NCBI GenBank assembly: GCA_023443985.1
Contig: JAEZSJ010000277.1
Span: forward strand, 1 to 10,889
DNA from: Verrucomicrobiota bacterium
GTDB lineage: Bacteria; Verrucomicrobiota; Verrucomicrobiia; Opitutales; Opitutaceae
Reading direction: 5' to 3'
Length of the DNA stretch: 10,889 nt
The notes under the pieces are model-generated. The model saw only the letters and a list, made by a program, of their open reading frames with translations, ran no database searches and had not been told where the DNA came from. Below are positions 1 to 5,745 of this stretch, piece by piece. The translations under genes and the position numbers were made by a program. Position 1 is the stretch's first letter. Each line of letters opens with the position of its first letter.

Positions 1-690
1 ATCGAGGACGAGGACTACAACCGGCTCGCCCTCGGCCACGCGCTCCGCGCGCTGGGCTACGAGATCGACTGGGCCGTCGACGGCGCCTCCGCCCTCCAGC
101 TCGCCCGACGCCAGGCCTACGACCTCATCCTCACCGACTGGCGACTGCCCGACATCGACGGCGACGAGCTCTGTCGCCAGCTCGTGGCGGTGCTCGCGCC
201 GCCACGGCCCCCGATCGTCGCCGTCACCGCGTACTCCTCCGCGGAGAAGCTCGCGGCCGCCCGCGCCGCCGGCATGGCCGGCTTTGTCACCAAACCGATC
301 ACACGCGAGAAGCTCGAGCAGCTGATCCGCAATCTGGACACCGGGCCCCAGCCGCGACCGGCCGCCGATGTCAGCCGCCCCGCCGCGCCGCTCCCGGCCC
401 TGGCGTTGCTGGGCGACCTCGCCCCGACCCTCGCGAGGCTCTCCGCCGACCTTGCCGCCGGTTGGCAGCAGGCCGAAGCCCAGACCCGCCTGCGCGACCC
501 GCGTTCCGGCCGCGCCGCGCACGCCCTCCGCTCGCTGTTGCTCCTCGCGGGGGAGACCGACCTCGCCGAGCAGTTCGGGCTGCTCGAGACCGCCGTCGGC
601 CACGGCGACTGGGAGACCGCCGACCGGTTGCTGCCGTTCCTCGCCGAGGAGATCCGCGCCGCCCGCGAGCGGCTCGCCTCCGCACGCTGA
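1..690 (+). CDS. C-terminal part of a hybrid sensor histidine kinase: receiver domain followed by HPt domain (5' end outside window)
   Basis: The open frame enters from the left edge and stops with TGA at 688-690; 229 codons are visible. Codons 1-115 form a CheY-like receiver: an acidic pair at the start (E2, D3), the phospho-acceptor D46 in LILTDWRLPD, T76 in VAVTAY and K98 in VTKP. A Pro/Ala-rich linker (about 116-135) leads to a helical HPt-like domain with its candidate phospho-histidine H174 in AAHALRSLLLLAG. This order (receiver then HPt at the very C terminus) is typical of phosphorelay hybrid kinases, in which phosphate passes from the receiver Asp to the HPt His and on to a separate response regulator. 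The HPt consensus HxxKG reads H-A-L-R-S here. The kinase core is presumed to lie upstream outside the window; a free-standing receiver-HPt protein cannot be excluded, because the visible part starts right at the receiver's first strand. Confidence 0.85.
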   Translation: MEDEDYNRLALGHALRALGYEIDWAVDGASALQLARRQAYDLILTDWRLPDIDGDELCRQLVAVLAPPRPPIVAVTAYSSAEKLAAARAAGMAGFVTKPITREKLEQLIRNLDTGPQPRPAADVSRPAAPLPALALLGDLAPTLARLSADLAAGWQQAEAQTRLRDPRSGRAAHALRSLLLLAGETDLAEQFGLLETAVGHGDWETADRLLPFLAEEIRAARERLASAR

Positions 691-705
691 GCCCCGGGGT
701 CAGCG
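685..705. terminator. Palindrome spanning both convergent stop codons; possible bidirectional terminator hairpin
   Basis: The stops of the sensor kinase (688-690) and recR (700-702) are only 9 bp apart. The half-site CGCTGA-g-CCCC (685-695) is answered by GGGGTCAGCG (696-705), so ten bases pair with one unpaired G. The hairpin lies exactly where transcripts from both sides would end, which suits a bidirectional terminator. There is no T tract on either side, so a classical intrinsic terminator is not proven. Confidence 0.3.
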
Positions 706-1296
706 GTACTCGCGCCGCGCCTCGAGGGCGCTCTTCAGCGTCACCGAGTCGGCGTACAACACCCCGGCACCGCTCGGCAGCCCGAACCCGATCCGCGAGA
801 TCTTCACCGCCCCGCCGGCGGGGATCTTCTCGGTGATGAAATGGCACGTCGCCTCGCCCTCGATGTCGTTGGAGAGCGCGAGTATCAGCTCCCGGATCTC
901 GCCACCCTGCAGTCGGCGCACCAGCGCGCCGAGGTTCAGCTGTTCCGGGCCGACCCCGTGGATCGGCGACAGCTTGCCGTGCAGGACGTGATAACGCCCC
1001 CGATACGCGCCGCTGCGCTCGAGCGCGACCAGGTCGGGCACCTGTTCGACCACGCAGACCACCTCCGCCTCGCGTTTCGGATCCGCGCACACCGCGCACC
1101 GCTCGCCCTCGGCGAGGTTGCCGCACACCGCGCAGCGACCCACCGCCTGCGCGGCCGCCTCGAGCGCCGCCACGATCTGGGGGAGCCGCTCCGGCCGCTC
1201 GACGAGCAGGTGCAGCGCGATGCGTTCGGCCGAGCGATAGCCCAGCCCCGGCAACTGCTTGAGCTGCTTCTGCAGCGCCTCAAACGCGGGAGTCAT
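700..1296 (-). CDS. recR: Recombination protein RecR
   Basis: A full-length 198-aa RecR (family length about 200). RecR works with RecO (and RecF) in the cytoplasm to load RecA on SSB-coated gapped DNA. The N-terminal helix-hairpin-helix region (about 8-30, with LKQLPGLGYRSAER) is followed by a four-cysteine zinc finger (C55, C58, C67, C70 in CAVCGNLAEGERCAVC). The Toprim domain follows from about residue 77, with VCVVEQVPDLVALERSGAYRG and the conserved YHVLHGKLSPIHGVGPEQL stretch. The ATG at 1296 gives the standard MTPAFEAL start; there is no clear Shine-Dalgarno in front (GCCTTAGGTTTCATCC). It follows ybaB on the same strand, as in many genomes, but after 169 bp rather than nearly abutting. 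It converges on the sensor kinase gene. Confidence 0.97.
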   Translation of the reverse strand: MTPAFEALQKQLKQLPGLGYRSAERIALHLLVERPERLPQIVAALEAAAQAVGRCAVCGNLAEGERCAVCADPKREAEVVCVVEQVPDLVALERSGAYRGRYHVLHGKLSPIHGVGPEQLNLGALVRRLQGGEIRELILALSNDIEGEATCHFITEKIPAGGAVKISRIGFGLPSGAGVLYADSVTLKSALEARREYR

Positions 1297-1315
1297 GGAT
1301 GAAACCTAAGGCAGG

Positions 1316-1442
1316 GTTCAGCGTTCAGAGTCCGGAGTTCAGGGGTCGGAGTTCGGAGCGAGACCGATGAAACACAACGTCGGAGATCAGTCCCGAGTCG
1401 CTCGCCTCCTACCCGAAACCCGGAACACCGAACCCGCAACCC
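1316..1442. repeat. Degenerate heptamer-period repeats in the ybaB-recR spacer
   Basis: Positions 1316-1358 read as loose 7-bp units (GTTCAGC, GTTCAGA, then TCCGGAG, TTCAGGG, GTCGGAG, TTCGGAG). Positions 1412-1442 read as CCCGAAA, CCCGGAA, CCGAA, CCCGCAA, CCCGC. No coding potential is seen. The units are imperfect and unlike the protein-coding sequence around them. Their role is unknown; they lengthen the gap inside what is usually a tight gene pair. Confidence 0.5.
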
Positions 1443-1476
1443 GCATGTTCTGAACGCGTCCGCGCTCAGAACATGC
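1443..1476. repeat. Perfect 11-bp inverted repeat over the ybaB stop codon (hairpin)
   Basis: GCATGTTCTGA (1443-1453) is repeated inverted as TCAGAACATGC (1466-1476), with a 12-nt GC-rich spacer between. The right arm contains the last codons and the TGA stop of ybaB, so on the ybaB mRNA a strong hairpin would start at its last sense codons and end 23 nt past the stop codon. This could be an attenuator, processing site or terminator between ybaB and recR. There is no T tract after it on the minus strand, so intrinsic termination is uncertain. Confidence 0.6.
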
Positions 1477-1774
1477 CCGGCATCTGGAAGGCCGCGGTCA
1501 CCTTCTGCATCTCGGATTCGTTGAGCGCCTTCGCCTTGGCGGCCGCCTCCTGCACGGCACCGAGCACCGTCTCCGCGACGACCTTCGCGTCCTCCTTCAG
1601 AAACTCGGGGTCGAGCTCCAGCGTGACGAACTTGCCCTGGCCGTTCACCTTGATCTTCACGGCGCCGCCACCGCTCGAGACCTCGATCTCCTTCTTCTCG
1701 AGTTCCTGCTGAAGCACTTCGATCTGCTTCTGCATCTTCGCCGCCTGTTTCAACATCTTGCCGAGTCCAGCCAT
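1466..1774 (-). CDS. ybaB: YbaB/EbfC family nucleoid-associated protein
   Basis: A 102-aa protein, the usual length for the YbaB/EbfC family of small dimeric DNA-binding proteins. It starts MAGLGKMLKQAAKMQKQIEVLQQELEKKEIEV, the family's basic amphipathic N-terminal helix, followed by the strand region with SSGGGAVKIKVNGQGKF and the C-terminal helix with VLGAVQEAAAKAKALNES. It ends in MPGMF, like other members that finish in a Gly/Met/Phe-rich tail. The neighbour downstream is recR, the conserved partner; dnaX, which often precedes the pair, is not present, and a GNAT gene is found instead. The ATG at 1774 has no Shine-Dalgarno (CCCATTTCGTACC). The members bind DNA non-specifically and affect gene expression; a specific role in recombination is not established by the sequence. 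Confidence 0.95.
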   Translation of the reverse strand: MAGLGKMLKQAAKMQKQIEVLQQELEKKEIEVSSGGGAVKIKVNGQGKFVTLELDPEFLKEDAKVVAETVLGAVQEAAAKAKALNESEMQKVTAAFQMPGMF

Positions 1775-1910
1775 GGTACGAAATGGGTTAGGGTTTTGGC
1801 CCGCGAGGCTTGGCCCGCCCGATCCCGATGCAACGGAAAACTCCGGCCCGCCGCCGCGACCACACCAGCCGGGCGCAGCGCCCCCGCCCGGCCCGCCGTC
1901 GCGCCCGCGC
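1775..1910. other. Intergenic region GNAT-ybaB with 9-bp direct repeats and a small GC hairpin
   Basis: TTGGCCCGC occurs twice in direct orientation (1796-1804 and 1810-1818), 14 bp apart start to start, 22-44 bp upstream of the ybaB start codon. This spacing would suit a regulatory site or RNA polymerase region, but no clean -35/-10 pair was seen. Nearer the GNAT stop, CCGGGCG (1869-1875) pairs with CGCCCGG (1885-1891) around a 9-nt loop; it is a possible weak terminator hairpin for the GNAT gene, with no T tract. Confidence 0.3.
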
Positions 1911-2441
1911 TCACCACTTCACCATCCACGGGCCCCAGCGCAGTCCCGACTCGACCGGTTGCGCCGGCGCCAGCGAAAGATCATAGCGGATCTGCCGGCC
2001 GCCGTCCCAGCGGGCCCGCGCGCAATTGAACCCCAGGCTCTCGTAGAGCCCGACCGCCGCCGCGTGGCGTTCGTTGGTGTCGAGCGAGAGCCCCTCGCAA
2101 CCTGCCGCACGAGCCTCGCGGATCGCGTGCGCGACCAGTTCCCGCCCCAGCCCGCGCCCGCGCGCCGGTTCGAGCACGAAGAGGTCCTCGAGCACCGCCG
2201 CCCCGCCCGCGGCCCACAACGAGAAACAACGCCGCTGCAACGCGTATCCGAGCAATGCCGGGCCCTGCGCCGCCACGCCGATCGTCACCGCCGGGTCGCG
2301 CAGCAGACGCTCGAGGCGCCGCTCGATCTCGCCGCGAGTCGGCCGCTCCTTCCCGAGCAGATTACGGAACGCCACCACCAGGTGCGCGATCTCCGGCAGA
2401 TCGCGGGGCCCGGCACAGCGGATGATGCGCTGATCTTTCAT
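1911..2441 (-). CDS. GNAT-family N-acetyltransferase
   Basis: A 176-aa GCN5-related acetyltransferase, a family that transfers acetyl groups from acetyl-CoA to amines of small molecules or proteins. Motif A is clear: VLEDLFVLEPARGRGLGRELVAHAIREA, with the acetyl-CoA pyrophosphate loop R94-G-R-G97-L-G99. Motif B follows as LDTNERHAAAVGLYESLGF, with the conserved Asn, Ala, Tyr and Gly-Phe. The C-terminal strand is RYDLSL. The frame stays open upstream to 2729, but the domain begins at MKDQRIIRCAGPRDLPEI, and the ATG at 2441 is preceded by GAGAGGGGC, one of the few Shine-Dalgarno-like sites in the window, so this start was chosen. The substrate cannot be told from sequence. Confidence 0.9.
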   Translation of the reverse strand: MKDQRIIRCAGPRDLPEIAHLVVAFRNLLGKERPTRGEIERRLERLLRDPAVTIGVAAQGPALLGYALQRRCFSLWAAGGAAVLEDLFVLEPARGRGLGRELVAHAIREARAAGCEGLSLDTNERHAAAVGLYESLGFNCARARWDGGRQIRYDLSLAPAQPVESGLRWGPWMVKW

Positions 2442-2740
2442 GCCCCTCTCAACGACCGCCGCCACCACCGGTTCAAGGGAGCGGATCGAAGTTCCTGCGA
2501 CGCCGCGGCCCCCAACCGCTCCCACGGGCGTCGCGCCGTACCCGTCGCTTCCCCTTGGCGCGCCACGGTGTCGCGCCCCGTTCGCGACGTGCCTCCTCGC
2601 GGTGGGTTCCGCCCGGAGCGCACCACCGCGGCCGAGCTCCGCGCGCGCGCAAAATCTCCTGTATTCGTCCGCCGGCACTTGCCCCGCCGCCCCGCGCCGC
2701 CCCACACTCCGGTCGCCCGCCTCCACCACCCGGTCCGACC
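2442..2740. other. Divergent gene-free region between GNAT and mscM-like gene
   Basis: This holds 299 bp between two divergent starts, so promoters for both directions should lie here. I see no RNA gene and no repeat of note. An AT-richer island, AAAATCTCCTGTATTCG (2651-2667), stands out in the GC-rich background and is the likeliest promoter area for the plus-strand gene, about 75 bp before its ATG; no convincing -35/-10 pair can be named. Frames open through this region lack family features and appear to be shadows. Confidence 0.35.
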
Positions 2741-4078
2741 ATGTTCCACGCCCTCAAAGACCTCGTCCATTCCCTCGCCGCCGAACGCGGTCTCTCCGCC
2801 CCCCCCTGGCTCGTCGACACCGTCCAGATCACCGTCCTGGTCCTCCTCGCCGGCGCCGCCAACTGGGTGGCCAAGAAGATCATCCTCCGCTCCGTCGTCG
2901 CGCTCGTCCGGCGCACCCACGCCAAGTGGGACGACGCCTTCCTGCGGACCGGCGTCTTCTCCCGGCTCTCCCACATCGCCCCCGCGCTCGTGGTCGACGC
3001 CTTCGGCGCCGATGTCTTCGGCCACTCCCCCGAGTCGCTCGCGGCCGTGGGCTCCGCCGTCAACATCTACCTCATCGCCATCGGCGCGGCCGTCATCTGC
3101 GCCTTCCTCAACGCCCTCACCGAGATCGCCCACGTCGGCCCCGCCGCCGGCCGTGTCCCCGTGAAGGGCTTCGCCCAGGCCGGCAAGCTCCTCACCTTCC
3201 TCGTCGCCGGCATCTTCATCCTCTCCAACCTCCTCGGCAAAAGCCCCGTCTACCTGCTCTCCGGTCTGGGCGCCCTCACCGCCGTCCTGTTGTTGGTTTT
3301 TCGCGACGCCCTCCTCGGCTTCACCGCCGGGATCATGCTCTCGGCGAACAACATGGTCCGCATCGGCGACTGGATCGAGATGCCCAAGGCCGGCGCCGAC
3401 GGCGACGTGGTCGACGTCACCCTCACCACCGTGAAGGTCCAGAATTGGGATAAGACCATCACCGCCATCCCCGCCTACTCGCTCATCTCCGAATCGTTCA
3501 AGAACTGGCGCGGCATGCAGGAGTCCGGCGGCCGCCGCATCAAGCGCGCGCTCCGCATCGACATGCACAGCGCCCGCTTCGCCGATGAGGCCATGATCGA
3601 GCACTGGCGCCGCATCGCAATCCTGCGCCCCTACCTCGAGGGCAAGCTCGCCGAGCTGGCCGCCGCCAACCTCGAGTCCGCCGACGCCGACCTCTCCGTC
3701 CTGGCCAACGGCCGCCGTCTCACCAATCTGGGCACCTTCCGCGCCTACTGCGTCGCCTACCTGCGCCGCCACCCCCGGATCCACCAGGAGATGACCTTCC
3801 TCGTGCGCCAGCTCGAGCCCGACGAACACGGCATCCCCCTCGAGCTCTACGTCTTCACCAACGACACCGCCTGGGCCAACTACGAGGCGATCCAGGCCGA
3901 CATCTTCGACCACCTGCTCGCCGTGCTGCCCGAGTTCGGCCTGCGCACCTACCAGGCGCCCAGCGGCCGCGACATCGAGATGCTCGCCGGCACCCCGCGT
4001 TTCCACGCCACGGGCGCCCGCGCTCCGGCGCCCGCCAGCGACGGGGTTCAGGCCCCGCCCGCCAGGAGCGGCCCGTAA
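2741..4078 (+). CDS. ybdG: MscS-family mechanosensitive channel, YbdG/MscM type
   Basis: A 445-aa inner-membrane channel of the MscS superfamily, which opens under membrane tension to release solutes on osmotic downshock. Predicted membrane helices lie at about 25-48, 105-127, 147-167 and the pore segment 170-204 (SGLGALTAVLLLVFRDALLG then FTAGIMLSANN). The beta domain follows with MVRIGDWIEMP. Conserved blocks typical of the E. coli YbdG clade are present: MPKAGADGDVVDVTLTTVKV, NWDKTITAIPAYSLISESFK, SGGRRIKR, TNLGTFRAY, RHPRIHQEMTFLVRQL and IQADIFDHL. The length compares with 415 aa for YbdG, with an extra Ala/Pro-rich C-terminal tail. The ATG at 2741 is the first Met giving the family N terminus; there is no Shine-Dalgarno. 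Its last 31 bp overlap the end of the convergent SDR gene. The channel type is sure; the conductance class is inferred from YbdG. Confidence 0.95.
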   Translation: MFHALKDLVHSLAAERGLSAPPWLVDTVQITVLVLLAGAANWVAKKIILRSVVALVRRTHAKWDDAFLRTGVFSRLSHIAPALVVDAFGADVFGHSPESLAAVGSAVNIYLIAIGAAVICAFLNALTEIAHVGPAAGRVPVKGFAQAGKLLTFLVAGIFILSNLLGKSPVYLLSGLGALTAVLLLVFRDALLGFTAGIMLSANNMVRIGDWIEMPKAGADGDVVDVTLTTVKVQNWDKTITAIPAYSLISESFKNWRGMQESGGRRIKRALRIDMHSARFADEAMIEHWRRIAILRPYLEGKLAELAAANLESADADLSVLANGRRLTNLGTFRAYCVAYLRRHPRIHQEMTFLVRQLEPDEHGIPLELYVFTNDTAWANYEAIQADIFDHLLAVLPEFGLRTYQAPSGRDIEMLAGTPRFHATGARAPAPASDGVQAPPARSGP

Positions 4079-4977
4079 CCCGCTCGAAAATCCGGATACT
4101 CCGGCCTCCAACCGAGCAGCGCGCGGATCTTCTCCGTCGCGATGATCCGGTCCGGCGCCCGCCGCCGGCCGCCCGTCCCCCCTTCCGCCAGGCGATTGTC
4201 ACCATACTTCGGAGTCGCCACGCCCAGCCGCTCCGCCAACCAGGCCGCCACCTCGGCACGCGGCACGGCGGCCCCGTCGCTCACGTTGAAGATCTCGTCG
4301 CGCACCACAGGCGCCGCCTCCAGGCAGGCCCACACCGCGCCGCACGCGTCGTCGCGGTGGATGAGGTTCAGGTGATGGTCCGGATCGCCGCGCAGCAACG
4401 CCGCGCCACGGCGTAGTTCGTCGAGCATCCCGTGGCGCCCGGGCCCATAGATCCCCGCCAGCCGCAGGACGAACCACCGCCAGCCGGCCGCGTCCGCCCC
4501 CTCCGCCAGCCGGAGCTCCGCCTCGCGCAGCAGCGCGCCGGTCCCCTCGACCGTCCCGGCCGGAGCCTCCTCCGTCACCTGCGCGCCACCACCTTGTGGG
4601 TACACGCCGGTGCTGCTCGTGTAGACGACGGTGCCACCTCGGGGCTGCCCGGCCAGCCAGCGGCCGATCGAGCGCATGCCCTCCACATAGCTGTGCCGGT
4701 AGGCCGCCATCCCGCCGCCACCCGCGCTCACGCAGTTCACCACCGCCGTGAAAGGACCGGCCGCCACCGCATGCCAGGCGTCGCCCGCCAGGTCGGCCTC
4801 GATCACCTGCGCGCACCCGGCCGCGCGCAGGCGCGCCGCCTTCTCCGCGTTCCGGGTCAGGGCGGCCACGCGCGCGCCCCGGGCGAGCGCCTCGCGCACG
4901 ACTTCCCCGCCGACATAGCCCGCGCCGAGCACGAGCAGGGAACGACCGGACCAGTTCGCACGCGGCGTCTCGTTCAT
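4048..4977 (-). CDS. YeeZ-like atypical short-chain dehydrogenase/NAD(P)-binding epimerase family protein
   Basis: A 309-aa extended/atypical SDR with a Rossmann fold. The dinucleotide loop is G18-A-G20-Y-V-G23; Arg42 (ALTRN), just after the second strand, favours NADP(H). Family blocks resembling E. coli YeeZ are VVYTSSTGVYPQ (T120-S-S, Y126), VLRLAGIYGPGRHGML, LNLIHRDDACGAV and IFNVSDG. The canonical SDR YxxxK catalytic pair is not evident, as in YeeZ-type proteins, so enzymatic activity cannot be assumed. The ATG at 4977 yields MNETPRANWSGRSLLVLGAGYVG; the frame is open further upstream but runs into the neighbouring yajL-like gene and has no family features there. There is no Shine-Dalgarno. 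The gene is divergent from the DJ-1 gene (54 bp apart) and overlaps mscM tail-to-tail. The substrate is unknown. Confidence 0.88.
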   Translation of the reverse strand: MNETPRANWSGRSLLVLGAGYVGGEVVREALARGARVAALTRNAEKAARLRAAGCAQVIEADLAGDAWHAVAAGPFTAVVNCVSAGGGGMAAYRHSYVEGMRSIGRWLAGQPRGGTVVYTSSTGVYPQGGGAQVTEEAPAGTVEGTGALLREAELRLAEGADAAGWRWFVLRLAGIYGPGRHGMLDELRRGAALLRGDPDHHLNLIHRDDACGAVWACLEAAPVVRDEIFNVSDGAAVPRAEVAAWLAERLGVATPKYGDNRLAEGGTGGRRRAPDRIIATEKIRALLGWRPEYPDFRAGYGPLLAGGA

Positions 4978-4996
4978 GCGCGCGACACAAACGCCG

Positions 4997-5024
4997 TTGC
5001 GGCGCCGGCCAAGTCTTTTACCGT
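4997..5024 (+). promoter_or_regulatory. Candidate promoter for the DJ-1/YajL-type gene
   Basis: In the 54-bp divergent spacer, TTGCGG (4997-5002) and TACCGT (5019-5024) are spaced 16 bp apart and resemble weak sigma70-type -35 and -10 boxes. A transcript would begin at or just before the ATG at 5032, leaving almost no leader, which would fit the lack of a Shine-Dalgarno. Matches to consensus are only partial. Confidence 0.25.
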
Positions 5025-5031
5025 GCGCCCC

Positions 5032-5580
5032 ATGAGCCAGCCGCCTTCCGTTCTCGCCGTCCTCATGCCGGGCTTCGAGGAGATCGAGGCCACCACCCCG
5101 ATCGACCTGCTGCGGCGCGCGGGTGTGCGCGTGGTGGTCGCCTCCCTCGGGGCCGACCTCGCCGTGGTCGGGCGCTCGAACCTCACGCTCGTCGCCGAGA
5201 CCACGCTCGCCGCCGCGGCCCAGCTGTCCTTCGACCTGCTCTTCCTGCCCGGCGGCCCGGGAGTGAAGAACCTGCGTGCCGACCCGCGTCTCGTTCCCCT
5301 CCTGCGCAGACAGGTCGAGGCGGGCGGCCGCGTCGCGGCGATCTGCGCCGCGCCCCTGGTGCTGCACGATGCCGGCCTGCTCGCGGGCCGCCGCTACACC
5401 GCCTTCCCGAGCACCGCCGACGAGCTGCCCGCCATCCTCCCTGACGAACGCGTGGTCGAGGACGGTCCGATCATCACCTCGCGCGGGGCAGGTACGGCGT
5501 TGGATCTTGGTTACGCCCTCATCGCACGCCTCCTCTCGCCGGAGAAGGCCGTCGAGATCCGGCGGCAGATCTGCGCCTGA
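5032..5580 (+). CDS. yajL: DJ-1/PfpI family protein, YajL type
   Basis: A 182-aa single-domain protein of the DJ-1/ThiJ/PfpI superfamily. The N-terminal VLMPGFEEIEATTPIDLLRRAGV matches the DJ-1/YajL signature, with the conserved Glu19 that contacts the nucleophile. Reactive Cys105 sits in the nucleophile elbow AAICAAP, after FLPGGPGVKNLRAD. The tail IITSRGAGTALDLGYALIARLL is the conserved glycine-rich C-terminal helix. E. coli YajL is 196 aa and human DJ-1 189 aa. Members are cytoplasmic and linked to oxidative and electrophile stress or proposed protein/nucleotide deglycation; the exact reaction is debated and cannot be settled here. The ATG at 5032 is the only sensible start; there is no Shine-Dalgarno. 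It is followed by 165 bp before the glycosyltransferase gene. Confidence 0.93.
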   Translation: MSQPPSVLAVLMPGFEEIEATTPIDLLRRAGVRVVVASLGADLAVVGRSNLTLVAETTLAAAAQLSFDLLFLPGGPGVKNLRADPRLVPLLRRQVEAGGRVAAICAAPLVLHDAGLLAGRRYTAFPSTADELPAILPDERVVEDGPIITSRGAGTALDLGYALIARLLSPEKAVEIRRQICA

Positions 5581-5658
5581 ACCGCGACGAGGCGGCCGAA
5601 CCCCGCGGGGACGCGAGAGGAGGGCCGGCGCGTTCGTAAGCAGGCGGTAAACCTCGCT

Positions 5659-5687
5659 GGCGCCGCCGGCAGGGCGTGCCCGGCGCC
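5659..5687 (+). other. Bulged 11-bp hairpin between yajL-type gene and glycosyltransferase gene
   Basis: GGCGCCG (5659-5665) pairs with CGGCGCC (5681-5687), and GGCA (5668-5671) pairs with TGCC (5677-5680), leaving a two-base bulge and a GGGCG loop. It lies 79 nt after the yajL stop and 58 nt before the next ATG. It may end the first transcript or fold in the leader of the second. No T tract follows. Confidence 0.35.
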
Positions 5688-5745
5688 CAACTTCACTCTC
5701 GCCCCGGCCGGGGCCGCCGCCTGCAATCCGAGGGACGGTCCCCCC

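Noticed and set aside
371..1126. Arg/Gly-rich minus-strand frame crossing the sensor kinase and recR
   Set aside because: It overlaps two well-supported genes in other frames and is low complexity.
1316..1442. Small RNA gene such as SRP RNA near the ybaB-recR genes
   Set aside because: The sequence is degenerate simple repeat and no conserved SRP RNA tetraloop/helix 8 motif was seen.
2442..2729. N-terminal extension of the GNAT frame
   Set aside because: It has no domain features; a Shine-Dalgarno-like site and the domain start both support 2441.
2438..4111. 557-codon minus-strand frame opposite the channel gene
   Set aside because: It is a Gly/Glu/Asp/Val-rich, low-complexity shadow of the GC-rich mscM-like gene, with no family features; the plus strand has a full YbdG-type protein.
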